Assembly (NCBI RefSeq): GCF_019578655.1
Contig: NC_063264.1
Location: 19,952,429-20,016,428, forward strand
Direction: 5' to 3'
From: Ricinus communis
Taxonomy: Eukaryota > Streptophyta > Magnoliopsida > Malpighiales > Euphorbiaceae
DNA length: 64,000 nt
Below are positions 44,227 to 56,202 of the stretch, in pieces. Below the pieces are notes generated by a model that saw nothing but the letters and a program-made list of their open reading frames with translations, made no database searches and had not been told where the DNA came from. How positions within the stretch are numbered: position 1 is the first letter of the stretch; every line of letters begins with the position of its first letter. The position numbers were made by a program, and so were the translations under genes.

Positions 44227-46111
44227 GTCCAGCTAAAAAGACTCATCACATCAAAAAGAAGCGCTTTTGGGAGGCACTCCAATTTTTATCTTTAATTTAT
44301 AATATTTTAACCTTTTATTTTAAAACATTTTATTAGTTTTAGTTTTCATATTTTATTTAATTTTTGTTTCAGTTTCGATTTTAATTCTTTATTTTATTAT
44401 TTTCAGCTTCTACCGAGGACGCACTGAATTTTCACTACACCAATCTCGGCGGATGATCAGGGCAGTCTCCTAGATCTTTTATTTTTGCATTTATTTACTT
44501 TATTTTTCATACATGTCATGCACTTGGATTGTATTGCCTTTGTTCTCTTAGTTGAGCATCCCATGCGGGGTATCCATAACATTTTACACTTAGGACAGTG
44601 TGTTCTTCAAGTGTGGGATGGTTGTGGGTAAACCTTATAATCCTACTCTCTCATATGGTTTCTAGACATATCTAAAATTGCTATCACTAGGTGTTGTGTA
44701 GTGTTATGATGTTAGGACACTGTGTCTTTATGCACTTAAGTATGCTATTTTTGAGCTGATTGATGACTTGATTTATAGAATTGTAGTTACTTTTCTTTGT
44801 TGTTCATTGTCCTTGGAAAACAGTTGATGGTGTTTTACACATCAGCCCTGCCGGGTTAAACCGGTGTTATTCAATTTTTTTTTGAATTGTCGAATTTTAA
44901 CTTATAACGTTGATAATGTCATATGCATGTGTTTCTTAAGTAATGATTCAATTAATGATGTTGCGAACCAATTGCACCTAATACCACACCTCAATGTGAG
45001 ATTTTGAGCTTGTTGAGCATTCATTATACTTATGCTCTTTATATTTCTTGTTTGAGTGTGCATTGTACTTCACTTTGCTTCTAGAACTTGCTTTGTAATG
45101 CTTGTTGAAGTTACATGAATATTGTGAATACCATGAGATAATTTGGGCGATTTAGGATTTACCACATTTGACCAAAAAGCCCACCCCCTTATGTTTCCAT
45201 TAGTTAGCCAGTTTTGAGCCTTAACATTTTCTTCATAATTTACACCTATACACTTCAACTATACCATTCTTTACATTTATCTTTCCTTTACCCTTATGCT
45301 GGAATTTCTTTTTGTGATTTGCTCACCCTTATATGGGATTAAAATGCCAATTGCTATGTTGGTAAATTCACTAAGTCTTTTTGAGATTTTAGATGCTTCC
45401 TCCGATCCAAACTGTATTTTTATTCTTTACGTATGCAGTAGTTCTTATAAGCTGCTAGTTTATCATTCAAAAAAATGATGAAAAGAAAAAAAAAACAACA
45501 TAAGAAGAAAATAAACAAATTCTTTAATTATTTGTCTCTTTATTGGATTTAGAGCATTTGCGAGCGTTATTCTACGAAGTAGGGATTTTAGTGAATAATT
45601 CTTTTTGTATATTTGGCATTTAATCCTTTGAGCATATATTGTTGTTTATCGCACGAATTCCAGCATTTTCACACTTCTTTCCTAAATCTTCGTACCTTTA
45701 CCTTAGCCTCGTTACAACCTTGGTAAAAACCCTTTGATTTTGGTATTTACTTATTCCCAGTAGCAAAGATATGATTTATGAGCAAGCTTATGGTGAGCGG
45801 GTCTTGTGCATTTGCTTTGAGGGATTTGTTATTCACCTAATATACACTTTGAGCGACTTGAGTGATCCTTGTGAGGCATTGATTCATGATGTTTGTGTTG
45901 AGTTGTCATTTAAGTTATTCATGCATTAATATTATTTCTATTCTCTGTTAATGATTTGTAATTTGATTTATGATTGAGTATCCTTTGAGATGTGTTGAAT
46001 ACTATCTATTGTGGACTAGGGGTATAAAATGTAAGGAATTGTTGACTACAGTTTTGTGAGGAGAGTTGTTAATTGCTTGAGGACAAGCAATGAGCTAAGT
46101 GTGGCGTGATT
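44227..46111 (+). other. Element G non-coding interior
   Basis: No reading frame resembles a known protein. A block at 44585-44620 containing GACAGTGTGTTCTTCAAGTG, and the end GACAAGCAATGAGCTAAGTG just before the 3' LTR, are also found in element C. They are probably needed in cis, the second as the polypurine region. An A-rich run lies at 45480-45500. Confidence 0.6.
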
Positions 46112-47466
46112 TGATGTGCGTAGAATACACACATCTACATGGGGTATCTAAGACTGATTTTATGTACATTTGGATGTGAATTAGTCCCAACACTCACCCT
46201 ATGCGTCTGTTTGTGTGCATTAGGTCCAAAAGAAGCCAAAGAGTGATAAAAGGAAGAATTGGAGCAGAATTGGATGTTAAAGTTGCCGAAACAAGTCAAA
46301 TTTGAGCATGAGAAAGCTGAACACAACCATGTTGGTTTTAACAGTGACTGTGTTCCCAACACAGGTACCAAAACGACCGTGTTGGGTGCATTTGACAGCA
46401 GGAAAAAGATGCGTTAAGGAGCACGACCATAGAGAGTAACACGGCCATCAGCACGGGGCCGTGTTCCCAACACGGGCAGGAACACCAGGCCGTGTTCCCA
46501 ACACGGCCATGTTCGCGGCAGCTGGATGAAATAATTTAAAGAAAGAAAAGAGGGAAATGCGAAGCAAGTAGGGTTAGGACGTCCCAAACTCATTTTTTTC
46601 TCTCTCTAAGGGTTTTGATTGGTTTCAATTCGAGCAAGAGGAATAAGAATCGACTCAAGATTGGGCAAGAGGAATTGGAGCTGTTTACTCTCATCCAGGG
46701 GTGTATTTGGGTTTCTCTACCTTTACTCATTGTTGTAATTGAGTTCTTGTGGGTTTTGATAATGAACATGATTAGCTAAACTTGTTAACCCATTGGGGTT
46801 CTTTATCTAGGGATTTTCGTACCTAACTTTTCAATTGAATGTATTGATTTTCAATATTGGTTTGCAATGGGAGTGCTTATTGATTTGTTCTTCATAACTT
46901 GTTGAATGATTTTTGGAATTTGAATGTTCTAGAGAAAGACGTTTAGGTTTAGATTGTCCTTTGCAAACTAAAATTGAATTCGCCTAGAGATAGGGTGTTT
47001 GTTCTACCGGATTGAGAACTAATAACTCACAATAGTGTTAAATGGTACATAATGCTAATTTGGATAATTAGGGTTAGGAAGAGATTTCAACCTAATTAAT
47101 CTAAGTTAAGATGTTAGTGTCCTTGAGAAAGGCGTTAATTGCATAGAGATTTTCCCATGGAAATTGAATTCAAGCAATTAATTCCATCTTTAGTTTCCAT
47201 TCCCTAGAGACAAGAATTCCCAAGGGGTTATTCCTTAAATTGAATTAATCATTCCCTAGTAACCGTAGTTAGACAACAATTAGAGTAGCTATTAGTTAAT
47301 TTAGGAATTATTCATCATTCATTTTAGGCTAATATAACAGAGAACAAAGGAGTAACTCTGGGCTTTCATTTTTCCAAGGAATATGACCTTGATACTCGCC
47401 ATTAGTGCTAGACTGCATCGATAGGTACATTGCCTTAGATTGTAGCTGCATAGATAGCAACCATCA
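46112..47466 (+). repeat. Element G 3' LTR
   Basis: 1,355 bp, from TGATGTGCGTAG to AACCATCA. It carries the same palindrome array at 46320-46510, with a few different units. It ends directly at the CCTGC duplication and Copia F gag. Confidence 0.92.
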
Positions 47467-47471
47467 CCTGC

Positions 47472-47700
47472 AAATAATTCTAAGAATAAGAGAGATTTCG
47501 GTGAACCTTGAAGTGATGCTTCTACCAATAAAAAGGAAACAAGGTCTTGCTACTTTTGTGGTAAGACTGGACATTACAAAAAGGAATGCAGGTTTTATAA
47601 GAAACTGAAACAAAGGCAAATACTAATAAAAAGAAAGCAAATGTTGTTGAATATCATCCTCTAAGTCCTACTGAAATTGTTGCTATGATTGCTAATCTTA
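47472..47700 (+). pseudogene. Copia F gag, second part with zinc knuckle
   Basis: Right after element G the frame reads NNSKNKRDF, then CYFCGKTGHYKKECRFYKK near 47549, a perfect C-x2-C-x4-H-x4-C knuckle. It continues the gag cut at 41466. Lysine-rich sequence and the start of the protease region follow. Confidence 0.87.
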
Positions 47701-47749
47701 AAATAAGTATGGTAACATAATGTAATATGGCAACAATTGAAAAATCTTC

Positions 47750-48290
47750 CGATTAGTGGTATGATTCTGGTGCTACTGTTCATGTAATAACAAGAATATG
47801 TTTAATAATTATGTAGCTGCCAATAATGATGACAAGGTGTTTATGGACAGTCATGACACAACAAAGGTACTTAGAAAAAGGACAATAGAACTACTATTTA
47901 TCTATGGCAAGAAATTGATATTAATGAATACTCTTCATGTTCCTGATGTAAGGAAGAATCTAGTTTCTGCAAGTTTGTTATGCAAGGAAGGCTTGAAGGG
48001 TATATTAAAGGCTCAAAATATTATATTATCTAAGAATGGCATATTTGTAGGACAAAGATATTCATGTGATGGCACTCAGTATTAATAAAGTTAATGTTTT
48101 TGCTTATATTGTTGAGTCTCCTTTGAATTTATAGCATGCTCGTTTATCACATGTTAATTTTATATCAATTAAATTGATGTATAGACATGGTTTAATTTCT
48201 TATGTAAATGAAAATCCTAAAATGTGAGATTTGTCTACAAGCAAAAATGATTAAGAAACCATTTTCTAAGAATCAAAGAACAACATAATT
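47750..48290 (+). pseudogene. Copia F protease and pre-integrase
   Basis: The protease motif WYDSGATVHV at about 47757 is followed by a frameshift to a long frame: TLHVPDVRKNLVSASLLCKE near 47932, then ILSKNGIFVGQRYSCDG, ending at a stop at about 48085. A pre-integrase HARLSHVNFISIKLMYRHGL near 48137 and a CEICLQAKMIKK-like zinc motif near 48225 follow. Confidence 0.85.
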
Positions 48291-49170
48291 GCTTGAATGA
48301 ATTAGTTCATTTTGATATATGTGCATTAAATGGTCATTTAACCAGAGGAGAAAATAGATATTTCATTACATTTATAGATGATCATTCTAGGTTCACTCAT
48401 GTTTATTTAATGAAAACTGAAGATCAAGCCTTTGAAAAATTTAAAAGTTATAAAGTCTTGATTGAAAATCAATTGGAAAAGAAGTGATAGTGGTGGTGAA
48501 TATTTTCCAACTGAATTTCAAATTTCTATGAAGAAAATGGTTTAATACATCAGAAATTTGCATCATATACTCCTTAACAAAATGGTTTGGGTAAGAACAA
48601 AATAGAACATTAGTAGATATAATTAACTCTATGCTTATGCATATGCTAAATTGCCAAAAAATGTATACGGAGAGGCATTGCTAATAGCTTGCCATGTGCA
48701 TAATAAAATACATTCGAAGAAGACAAAGACTTCTCCATATGAAATGTGGAAAAGAAGGAAACCTAATTTAAGTTATTTTAGGGTATAGGGTTATTTAGCC
48801 TATTATAGAATTTCATATCCTAAAAGAACCAACTTAGGATCTAGAGCTCTCAAAAGTATCTTTATGGGATATGCTGAAGATTTCAAAGTATATAGATTGT
48901 TGGATTTAGACTCTAATGTTATCATTGAGTCAAGAGGTGTTGAATTTTTGGAAACAAGTTTTCTTAAGAATTCAAACATGAGTCCACAACAAAATAGAGA
49001 AGTTGGTGAAAATGTAATACAAGATACTATTTTAGATCTTAATTCTTCTTTGGTTAATAAAAGAAAAATTATAGAACCTCTTAGTGAACCTAGGAGAAGT
49101 CAAAGAGTGAGAAAGGAGAAGAATGTAGGATCTGAGTATGTTTCTTCACATTCTATAGATTTCTCTTAGT
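48291..49170 (+). pseudogene. Copia F integrase
   Basis: The core begins with ELVHFDICALNGHLTRGENR and YFITFIDDHSRFTHVYLMKT. A shift near 48485 is followed by an SDSGGEYFPTEF-type segment. The region with the third catalytic residue reads QNGLGKNKIEH, with glycine and asparagine where VERKNR is usual, so the glutamate is lost. The C-terminal part KSIFMGYAEDFKVYRLLDLD near 48851 and the linker to 49169 are open. Confidence 0.85.
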
Positions 49171-49179
49171 AAAGGAAAG

Positions 49180-50290
49180 TAGAGATGATGTGTTAAATAA
49201 AATATCCATAATATTAAGTTTGGAAGCAGATCCAAAAACATATAATCAAACAATCGCTTCAAGAGATTTTGATTTTTGGAAGGAAGCAATAAATGATGAA
49301 ATGGTTTCTCTTTTGGCAAATAGAAACTGGGTATTGATTGATTTACCACCTAGTACTAAACACATTAGGTGAAAATGGATATTCAAAAAAAATATAATTT
49401 TGATGGTTCTCTACAAACTTTAAAAGCAAGACTTGTAGCAAAGGATTTTAAATAAAAGGAAGATATTAATTTTTTTGACACATATGCTCCTGTTGCAAGA
49501 ATAACATCTATAAGATTGTTGTTTGCATTAGCATCAATATATGATTTGCATGTTCATCAAGTGGATGTCCAAACAACATTCTTAAATGGTGATTTAGAGG
49601 AAGAGGTTATATGGAACAACCTGAAGGGTTTGTACTTCCTAGTAATGAAAGAAAAGTTTATAAATTGGTAAAGTCCTTGTATAGACTAAAGCAAGGCATT
49701 TATTCTAAGGTTACTAAAGACTATGGTGTAATAGTATGTCTCTATGTAGATGACATGCTAACCATAGTTACCAATATACAAGGAGTTACTAACACTAAGA
49801 TATATCTATCTTCTCAATTTAAAATGAAAGATTTAGGGCAAGTCGATACTATCTTAGGGATTAAAGTTAAGAAACATAGTGGGGGCTTTGTTTTGTGTTA
49901 ATCAAATTATATAGACAAGGTCCTATCTAAGTTTAATCACTTGGAAATTAAGGAAGCTAATACCCCATTTGATGTTTCAAATAAATTGACAAAAAATTCT
50001 AGAAGGTTTGTTAATCAGTTAGTTGGATAACTAGTATTAATAATAATAAATCAACGTCTAGTTGGATTTTCACTTTAGGTGGTGGAGCTATGTCTTAGGC
50101 TTCTAAGAAACAGACATGTATAACTCATTCTACAATGGAATCTGAGTTTATTACTTTAGCAGCAACAAGCAAAGAGGCGGAATGACTAAGAAATTTATTG
50201 AAGCAAAGAGGCGGAATGACTAAGAAATTTATTGTTGGACATATTTTTGTAGCTAAAACCAATGCCAACAGTTCCTTTGCACTATGATAG
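49180..50290 (+). pseudogene. Copia F reverse transcriptase and first half of RNase H
   Basis: Palm: FWKEAINDEMVSLLANRNW near 49276, FDTYAPVARITSIRLLFALA near 49476, VDVQTTFLNGDLEEEV near 49561 and LVKSLYRLKQ near 49665. About 30 residues are missing before GIYSKVTKDYGVIVCLYVDD near 49700-49755; the YVDD box is intact. KMKDLGQVDTILGIKVKK follows. RNase H begins with NNKSTSSWIFTLGGGAM and STMESEFITLAATSKEAE near 50130. A 34-bp tandem duplication at 50167-50234 breaks the frame, and PTVPLHYDS ends at 50290 where element H begins. Confidence 0.87.
50167..50234 (+). repeat. 34-bp tandem duplication in Copia F RNase H
   Basis: The unit AAGCAAAGAGGCGGAATGAC plus 14 bases occurs twice without a difference (50167-50200 and 50201-50234). 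Its length is not a multiple of three, so it shifts the frame. Perfect identity suggests a recent slip or an assembly artefact. Confidence 0.92.
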
Positions 50291-51166
50291 TGATAGAAAT
50301 GTAGTTAACTTCTACCAAAACCCGCATTCAATGTTGATGTCTTCACTAAGGATCATTCACATAATCAAGCAAAAAAGCTCTAACTCCCAACAAGACCCTT
50401 AAATAACTTGTGCTTAAGAACCTTAATTATAAAGAATTAAAGACATAAAAGAATTGTAGATTAAACTAACTTTGTAAAATACCAAGCCTTGACTTGACAA
50501 ATTCACCAAGTTCATAAAGAACAAAAGAAGAGAACTAACTCCAAAATAATCAATATTCAACAATCTTTACATAGAAATTCGTACTAACTTATATAGTCCT
50601 TAAAAAACTCTAATTCTATAATGATAAGGAAGCAACTAACAATAAGACTAGAAATAGAACTTCTAAACTAAAAGGATAACTTAAAACAACACTCATAACT
50701 ATTAAAAGACTTCTTTAAATGAACAAATACTTTAAAAATTCGTCCAACCCTAGCCCATATAATAAACATGAAAATTGGGCTTAAGAAACATGTGATATGC
50801 GACCCATTCTTGAGTACTGGACTCCAAATAGCTTAAGTTGATTATCTTGGCTTATCTTGTCTTGATCAATGCCTCCATATGTTGAATTAAGCTGATAAGA
50901 GTATCTTGAGGCTTATTGTTTTGATTAAGCCCAATCTCACTTGGACTTTAAATCGGACTAGGACTCCTAGTTGGATTAGGATTCTTAGTGGAAATATAAT
51001 TTTTTTCATTGCTTGAACTCCTAATATCATCAGGATCCTTGTTGGATTAGGATCCCTAGTGGAATTAGGACTTCTTGTTGAAGTAGAATTCCTTAAGCAA
51101 GTAGGATTTGCATCATTAGAATTTCATGTTGGAGTATAATTCCTTGTGCTACATGGATTCTCATCA
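50291..51166 (-). repeat. Element H 3' LTR
   Basis: In forward coordinates it runs from TGATAGAAATG to GGATTCTCATCA. It matches the second LTR through several blocks such as TTAAACTAACTTTGTAAAAT and CTAACTATTAAAAGACTTC. It has about 100 bp extra at 50315-50410, between two AACTT words, that the other LTR lacks. Confidence 0.83.
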
Positions 51167-51170
51167 TTCC

Positions 51171-51800
51171 CTATTTCTTTGAAAAGATTCGTCTTTGAAT
51201 TTTGCCCGAATATTGTGAAAGAAGCAAACATATAATCTCAAAGAATAATAAGAACTCATTATCGACCTGCAAATCTTTTACAAAGTATGTTAAAGGAACT
51301 TTAGAACAAATAATACTTTCAATGCCAACAAAATTGACATGCTGAAAAGACTCCATTGTATCAAGCAACACAATCTCACTCTTTACTAACTCAACTTTTG
51401 CCTCATCTTCGATAATGATCTCTTCAATTTTGAATTCACTTAAAGTTGGCAAATCGTTGTCTTCCTCACCATCTTTAATAATCACGTTTTCAAATTCTTC
51501 ATTGATATCTGCAGAGTAATTTACCTTATCTACATCATCAATATTATTTTCCAAAGATGGCTTACACTCGGGTTTATCTTCAAAATGCTTAGCATGATGA
51601 TGAACTAACCCCTTTAGATTTTCAAAACTGTTTTTAGGTGAATCAAGGTTGCTCCTTAAAGATTTTATATCCTTTAAAAATTCATCACTGAAATCTTAAA
51701 GCGATTGTCTTTCTATCTTCTTTAGTATAGGTTTAGGACTATAAAGATTTTGCCGGTAGTTTTTGTAATAATCATCATTCTTTCCTCCCTATAATTTGTC
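51171..51800 (-). pseudogene. Unrecognised acidic reading frame of element H
   Basis: On the minus strand a frame of about 210 codons with one stop (near 51700) reads LRSNLDSPKNSFENLKGLVH and HAKHFEDKPECKPSLENNID, then a strongly acidic part (EEDNDLPTLSEFKIEEIIIE), and ends with hydrophobic FLLFFEIICLLL near 51220. I do not recognise a family. Position and acidity would fit a decayed gag-like or linker segment. It is the only coding candidate of the element. Confidence 0.4.
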
Positions 51801-52354
51801 ATAAGATTGATAAAGAAGATCTCAACATCCTCTAGCAAAATCTTCTTAACAAAACATCTTACACATACAATCTCACATATTTAACACTCAAATTCTAATC
51901 TTTGGTGCTTATAAATGCTAAAACAATTAATTACCAAACAACCAAAGCTGTAACGACTCAATTACCAATGAATTAGATTTAGAACACACAAGTTCATGAA
52001 CTAAGAAAATAAAACTATATTTAATAAACAAGATTAAGTCTAAACTCAATAAAACACATAAGAATAAGAGGAAATAACGAAAAACTAAGCTTGTTGAACA
52101 AATTAAAAGAAAAAGACAGATTCAATTTATGTAGAATAAAGAATATATTTAACACTTAAGAAACAAAGGAGAAAATGAATTGGACTCTAAAAGTAGCAAG
52201 GAATACAAATTGAACAAGAAAAATACTCTAGACAAAATAATAAATCATAAAGAAGAAGAAAATAACCGATTAAGATTTTTTTTATTTTTTTAAGACTAAA
52301 GAAAATGAATCAACTAAAACCATAAAGGATATGTACTTGATTTATGAGTCAAAG

Positions 52355-52366
52355 CTCTAATACCAA
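52355..52366 (-). other. Element H primer binding site
   Basis: On the minus strand TGGTATTAGAGC lies two bases inside the LTR. It is one base away from the initiator methionine tRNA complement. It supports the minus orientation. Confidence 0.75.
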
Positions 52367-52757
52367 ATGTCATGAACGTGGCTAACTTATACTTAAGAAC
52401 CTCAATTACAAAGAATAAATGCATAAACAAAAGTTTAGATTAAACTAACTTTGTAAAATATCAAGCCTTCACTTGATAAATTCACCAAGTTCATAAAGAA
52501 CAGAAGAAGAGAATTAACTCCAAAATAATCAATATTCAATAACCTTTACATAGAAATTTGTACTAGCTTATATAGGCCTTAAAAAATCTTAATTCTATAA
52601 TAATAAGGAAACAAATAACAATAAGACTAGGAATAGAACTCTTAAACTAAAAGGATAACTTAAAACAAGATGCCTAACTATTAAAAGACTTCTTTAAATG
52701 AACAAATACTAATAAAATTCATCAAATCCTAGCCCATATAATAAATATGACAATTGG

Positions 52758-54096
52758 TATAATACCTTAAAATTAAATAAAATAATAATATAAATAATAA
52801 TAAATAAATAAATAAAAGGAAACTTTTTTTCTTTTCTTCCTTCTTTCCTCTCCCTCCTCCCCTTTCTTCCTCCCCGATGCTCTCTCTCCTTATTTTCCAT
52901 CATTTTCGGCCACAACCCTACCGCCCAGCCACCAAACTTATCTCCCTTTCCCCTCCCTCGTCGGTGCCGCCTTCTCCATCCTCCCCCTTACTACCAATGT
53001 CAAGCGTAGAAAAAGGAGCCGCCGCCGCCGAAACAACCTCATGTCACGTCCTTTTGCTTTCCCGACACCGGAAACAAGCTCCCCGCCATCAAAAACTCCC
53101 AAGCCGAGCTTGCCAGTTGTGTTATCCCTGCGGCAGCTGTGTGCAACCTCGCTAGAGCTAAAATTTTCTGACATCAATTCAGTGGCTTCCGGCCAGTTTT
53201 GAGGAAAAAAAAGTTGCATTTTTGGACTCCTCGCAACTCAAGCTTCGCGTAGGCGCTTCCATATTCAAAATCTGACACTATTGGCAGTACCGGCTTTCGG
53301 ACCCTGATGTCTTCTGGACGCGCAGAATTACGGATTTTTAGCACAAATAATTTTGTTTAGATGTTAAAAATTATTTTAATTATTCCTATTAATTATCAAG
53401 TATAAATAATTTAAATTAATTATATTTAATTAATTATGACTTAGATATAAATATTATAAATTAATTAGTATGATTAATTATTGTTATGTTTTGTGGTAAA
53501 TGTGGTTTTGTTTAATTAGTTTAAATATCAGAAAATTTGTATGGGTTGGTTATGAAATAAATATTAGTGACGGACCATCTGTAATTAATTATGATCTATG
53601 GTATATTACGGAGTCAGGAAAAAATAATGCAATCGTGGTGACCCGACTCCCGTTAATTACTTGCGGAATAGTTGAAGTATTTTTAGCAGGTTCTGGACCT
53701 GTTATACGGGATGTAAACATCCATATTTATGGGAGGTTCTGCCGAATTTCCATAGAATTTCTGAGTCTGAATTTCTTAGGCAGTCTAATCTAGGAGTCTA
53801 GGCCTAGAAAAAATAAGAATATCTTATTAATTGAGTTATTCTCGTGAATAGATAATCCGAGAGCTGTGAGTTAAAGTCATATAATTAACTGTACTTTTGT
53901 CATGTCTAAATTAAATGCGATGTTAATTGATTAATAATTGTTGTGATTATTATTAGCGTCATTACTAGTAGTTGTATTTGATTAATAATTATTATGAATA
54001 TTATTAATATCATTAATAGAAATTTTATTTTTGTTATTATCGATATCATTGTTATTATTATTACTATTATTTGTGTTATCATATTTATTGTTATTA

Positions 54097-54151
<55 letters not shown>

Positions 54152-55085
54152 GTATATAATTTATATGTTTGCTACGCTCAAAGCTATTCAACTTTAACTC
54201 TTAATATGTTATTGAATAATTTATATTTGTTTATGATTTATACTATTTATAATTATTATTAATGCTATGATTGTAACATTGGAATGAGGTGGCAGTAGAA
54301 CATGCTACCTGATGGGTTGCACCAGGACCGCGTGAGCAACGGTATTCATCAAAGGCAGGTAGTAAAATATTATATTTAGAATTTGTTCTGGTCAAGTACA
54401 ACTCTTTGGGCTGTGAAAAATTTGACTGTCGAAGGAAGGTCCATGGTCGAGCATTGCTCTCTAGGCGCCAGCTTATTTGGGAATCAAGTGACCAGGCTGG
54501 AATTAAGGACCCTGGTTGAGGCAAAAGGTGCCAATATTGGACTTAGAGTTCTGCTGAGGTACTCATCCCATAAGTGTTTAAATTGTATTTTTCTAAATCA
54601 TGGCATGACATATATTTTAATATAATATGATATATTATTTCTAATTAAATAAATATTTATTGAGAAGGCTATATTTACTATAGGATTATATGATTTTAAC
54701 TCACTCTTGAGGCTGATAGTCTCAATTTTAAATTTTTCAGGTGACAATTAAATTCTCCGTCGTCTTTCCCTTAACAGCTCGACTTTCTTCTCCTTTGCGC
54801 TTATTGTAATTAATTTCTACTTTTGCATTTTGAACTATTTAAAGTTTTAGACTCTCTGCAGTTCTGTACCTGGCAAATTGTGTTTGAATTTGGTATGTAA
54901 CAAGTTATGGAATGTTTGCTAGCATCCAGCTGTTGATTTATGAATGAAATGTTAGGCTGTTTTAATAGTAGGTATATGTATGTATATTTGAATTGTCGAT
55001 TAATTATGCTTACTACGGGTTTTAGTGGTCTTACTCCTACTTATTCCTTAGTGCCTGTCACGAGCTCACAAATTGGATCGTGACA
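52758..55085 (+). mobile_element. Solo LTR I, probably Ty3/gypsy of the Tekay/Del type
   Basis: A 2,328-bp block runs from TATAATACCTTAAAATTAAA to GGATCGTGACA between perfect ATTGG pentamers (52753-52757 and 55086-55090). The start resembles TGTAATACC..., with the canonical TG changed to TA, and the end ...TCGTGACA fits long gypsy LTRs as I recall them. No gag, pol or primer site is inside, so this is a solo LTR left by recombination. It includes a CT-rich, GC-rich tract (52840-53300) and an (ATT)n run. Short frames inside are not genes. Confidence 0.82.
54098..54151. repeat. (ATT)n microsatellite
   Basis: About 18 ATT units lie inside solo LTR I. It encodes nothing; open frames through it give only poly-leucine or poly-isoleucine. 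Confidence 0.9.
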
Positions 55086-55484
55086 ATTGGGCTTAACTAA
55101 CATGTGCTATGGAGCCCATTCTTGAGTATTAGACTCCAAATAACTTGACTTGATTATCTTGGGCTTATCTTGCCTTGATCATGCCTCTATCTGTAGAATT
55201 AAGTTGATAAGAGTATCTTGAGGCTCATTGTTTTGATTAAGCCCAATCTCTCTTGGACTTTGAATCGGACGAGGACTCCTAGTTGGATTAGGATTTCTAG
55301 TGAAAATAAGATTCCTTTTGTCGCTTAAACTCCTAATATCTTTAGGAATCCTTGTTGGATTAGGGTTCCTAGTGGAATTAAGACTCCTTGTTGAAGTAGG
55401 ATTCCTTGAGCAAATAAAATTTGCATAATTAAGATTTCTTTTTGAAATAGGATTCCTTGTGCTACATGGGTTCTCATCATATAG

Positions 55485-55703
55485 TCAAGCAACAATGTCT
55501 AAGGTATTTAGCAAAGTTTATAATGGTAAATCTAGACATATTGCTTTGAGACATGAATATATTAAACAACTGATTTATGATGGTATAATCAAAATTGTCT
55601 ATGTTAGATCAAGTAAGAATCTAGCAGACCCATTAACAAAAGCACTCTCAAGAGATATACACTATAAGTGTCATGGGTCTAAAACCAAACTAATAAGTCA
55701 TTG
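55485..55703 (+). pseudogene. Copia F RNase H, C-terminus
   Basis: After element H the frame continues QATMSKVFSKVYNGKSRHIA, then HEYIKQLIYDGIIKIVYV and NLADPLTKALSRDI, and ends at a TGA at about 55702. This is the usual end of copia polyproteins and completes the RNase H interrupted at 50290. The 500 bp that follow up to the LTR are the 3' untranslated region, ending in ATATGGAGGA, the probable polypurine tract. Confidence 0.9.
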
Positions 55704-56202
55704 ATAATGAAAACCTTACCTTTCTAATTGCTTAGCAATTTTAGAGGTTTAAATGGTAAAAATGGTTAGCGGGTATTAGATTTTGTGATACTTATGAAAA
55801 GAAATTGAATGTATAGCATTCTTAATGAAAGATCTGTTTGATTTATGAATAAGGAAATTTAAATTAGAGAATTCAAGGATTTTTCACCTAAGTGGTGCTA
55901 CTTCTATCAAGAGATTGGATATAAAGCTTTTGTAAGTGTTTATAAATTAGGAGGTAGCACAAGGCCATAATGTGGTGCTAAGTTCATGATGAATAAGTAG
56001 AGAATTTTTATAAAATTATGTGTGTACGACATTTCCAATCATATTATATAAGAATTATAGTTTAATTCAATTTACAGTACCATCAATTTTGATAAGATCT
56101 TGGAATGTTTATACTAATAGTAGGTTTAAATTAAAAGATACCCTTTATACACATAAAGTTTTATTTTTTCTGATTTGATTCATTATTAACTATATGGAGG
56201 AT

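Larger units (their letters stand above)
41472..47466 (+). mobile_element. Element G: non-autonomous Athila-like LTR retrotransposon in Copia F gag
   Basis: LTRs 41472-42900 and 46112-47466 begin TGATGTGCGTAG and end CAACCATCA. The target duplication CCTGC at 41467-41471 and 47467-47471 is perfect, so both borders are exact. The interior has a primer site, the same gag-like gene as C and K, and 1.8 kb without coding sequence. There is no polymerase. The 3' LTR lacks about 75 bp near 46617 present in the 5' LTR near 41970-42045. Confidence 0.93.
50291..55479 (-). mobile_element. Element H: small non-autonomous LTR element in Copia F RNase H
   Basis: LTRs 50291-51166 and 52369-55479 flank only 1.2 kb. 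The second LTR is itself split by solo LTR I; without that it is about 780 bp. Flanking GATAG (50286-50290) and TATAG (55480-55484) fit a 5-bp target duplication with one change. A methionine-tRNA-type primer site on the minus strand (52355-52366) and a purine tract next to 51166 give the minus orientation. Only one short, acidic, unrecognised reading frame is present and no enzymes, so it must be moved by others. Confidence 0.83.
52369..55479 (-). repeat. Element H 5' LTR, split by a solo LTR
   Basis: The two parts 52369-52757 and 55086-55479 together align with 50291-51166. The interruption falls at the ATTGG word. The outer end reads GGGTTCTCATCA in forward coordinates, followed by the target duplication and Copia F RNase H. 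Confidence 0.85.

Noticed and set aside
51171..51554. Acidic frame of element H considered as a host gene
   Set aside because: It lies between two LTRs and a primer site, so it is part of the element.
52877..53219. Proline- or arginine-rich frames in the CT-rich tract
   Set aside because: The tract is the leader-like part of a solo LTR, and both strands are open because of composition.
54000..54262. Poly-leucine and poly-isoleucine frames
   Set aside because: They come only from the (ATT)n microsatellite.
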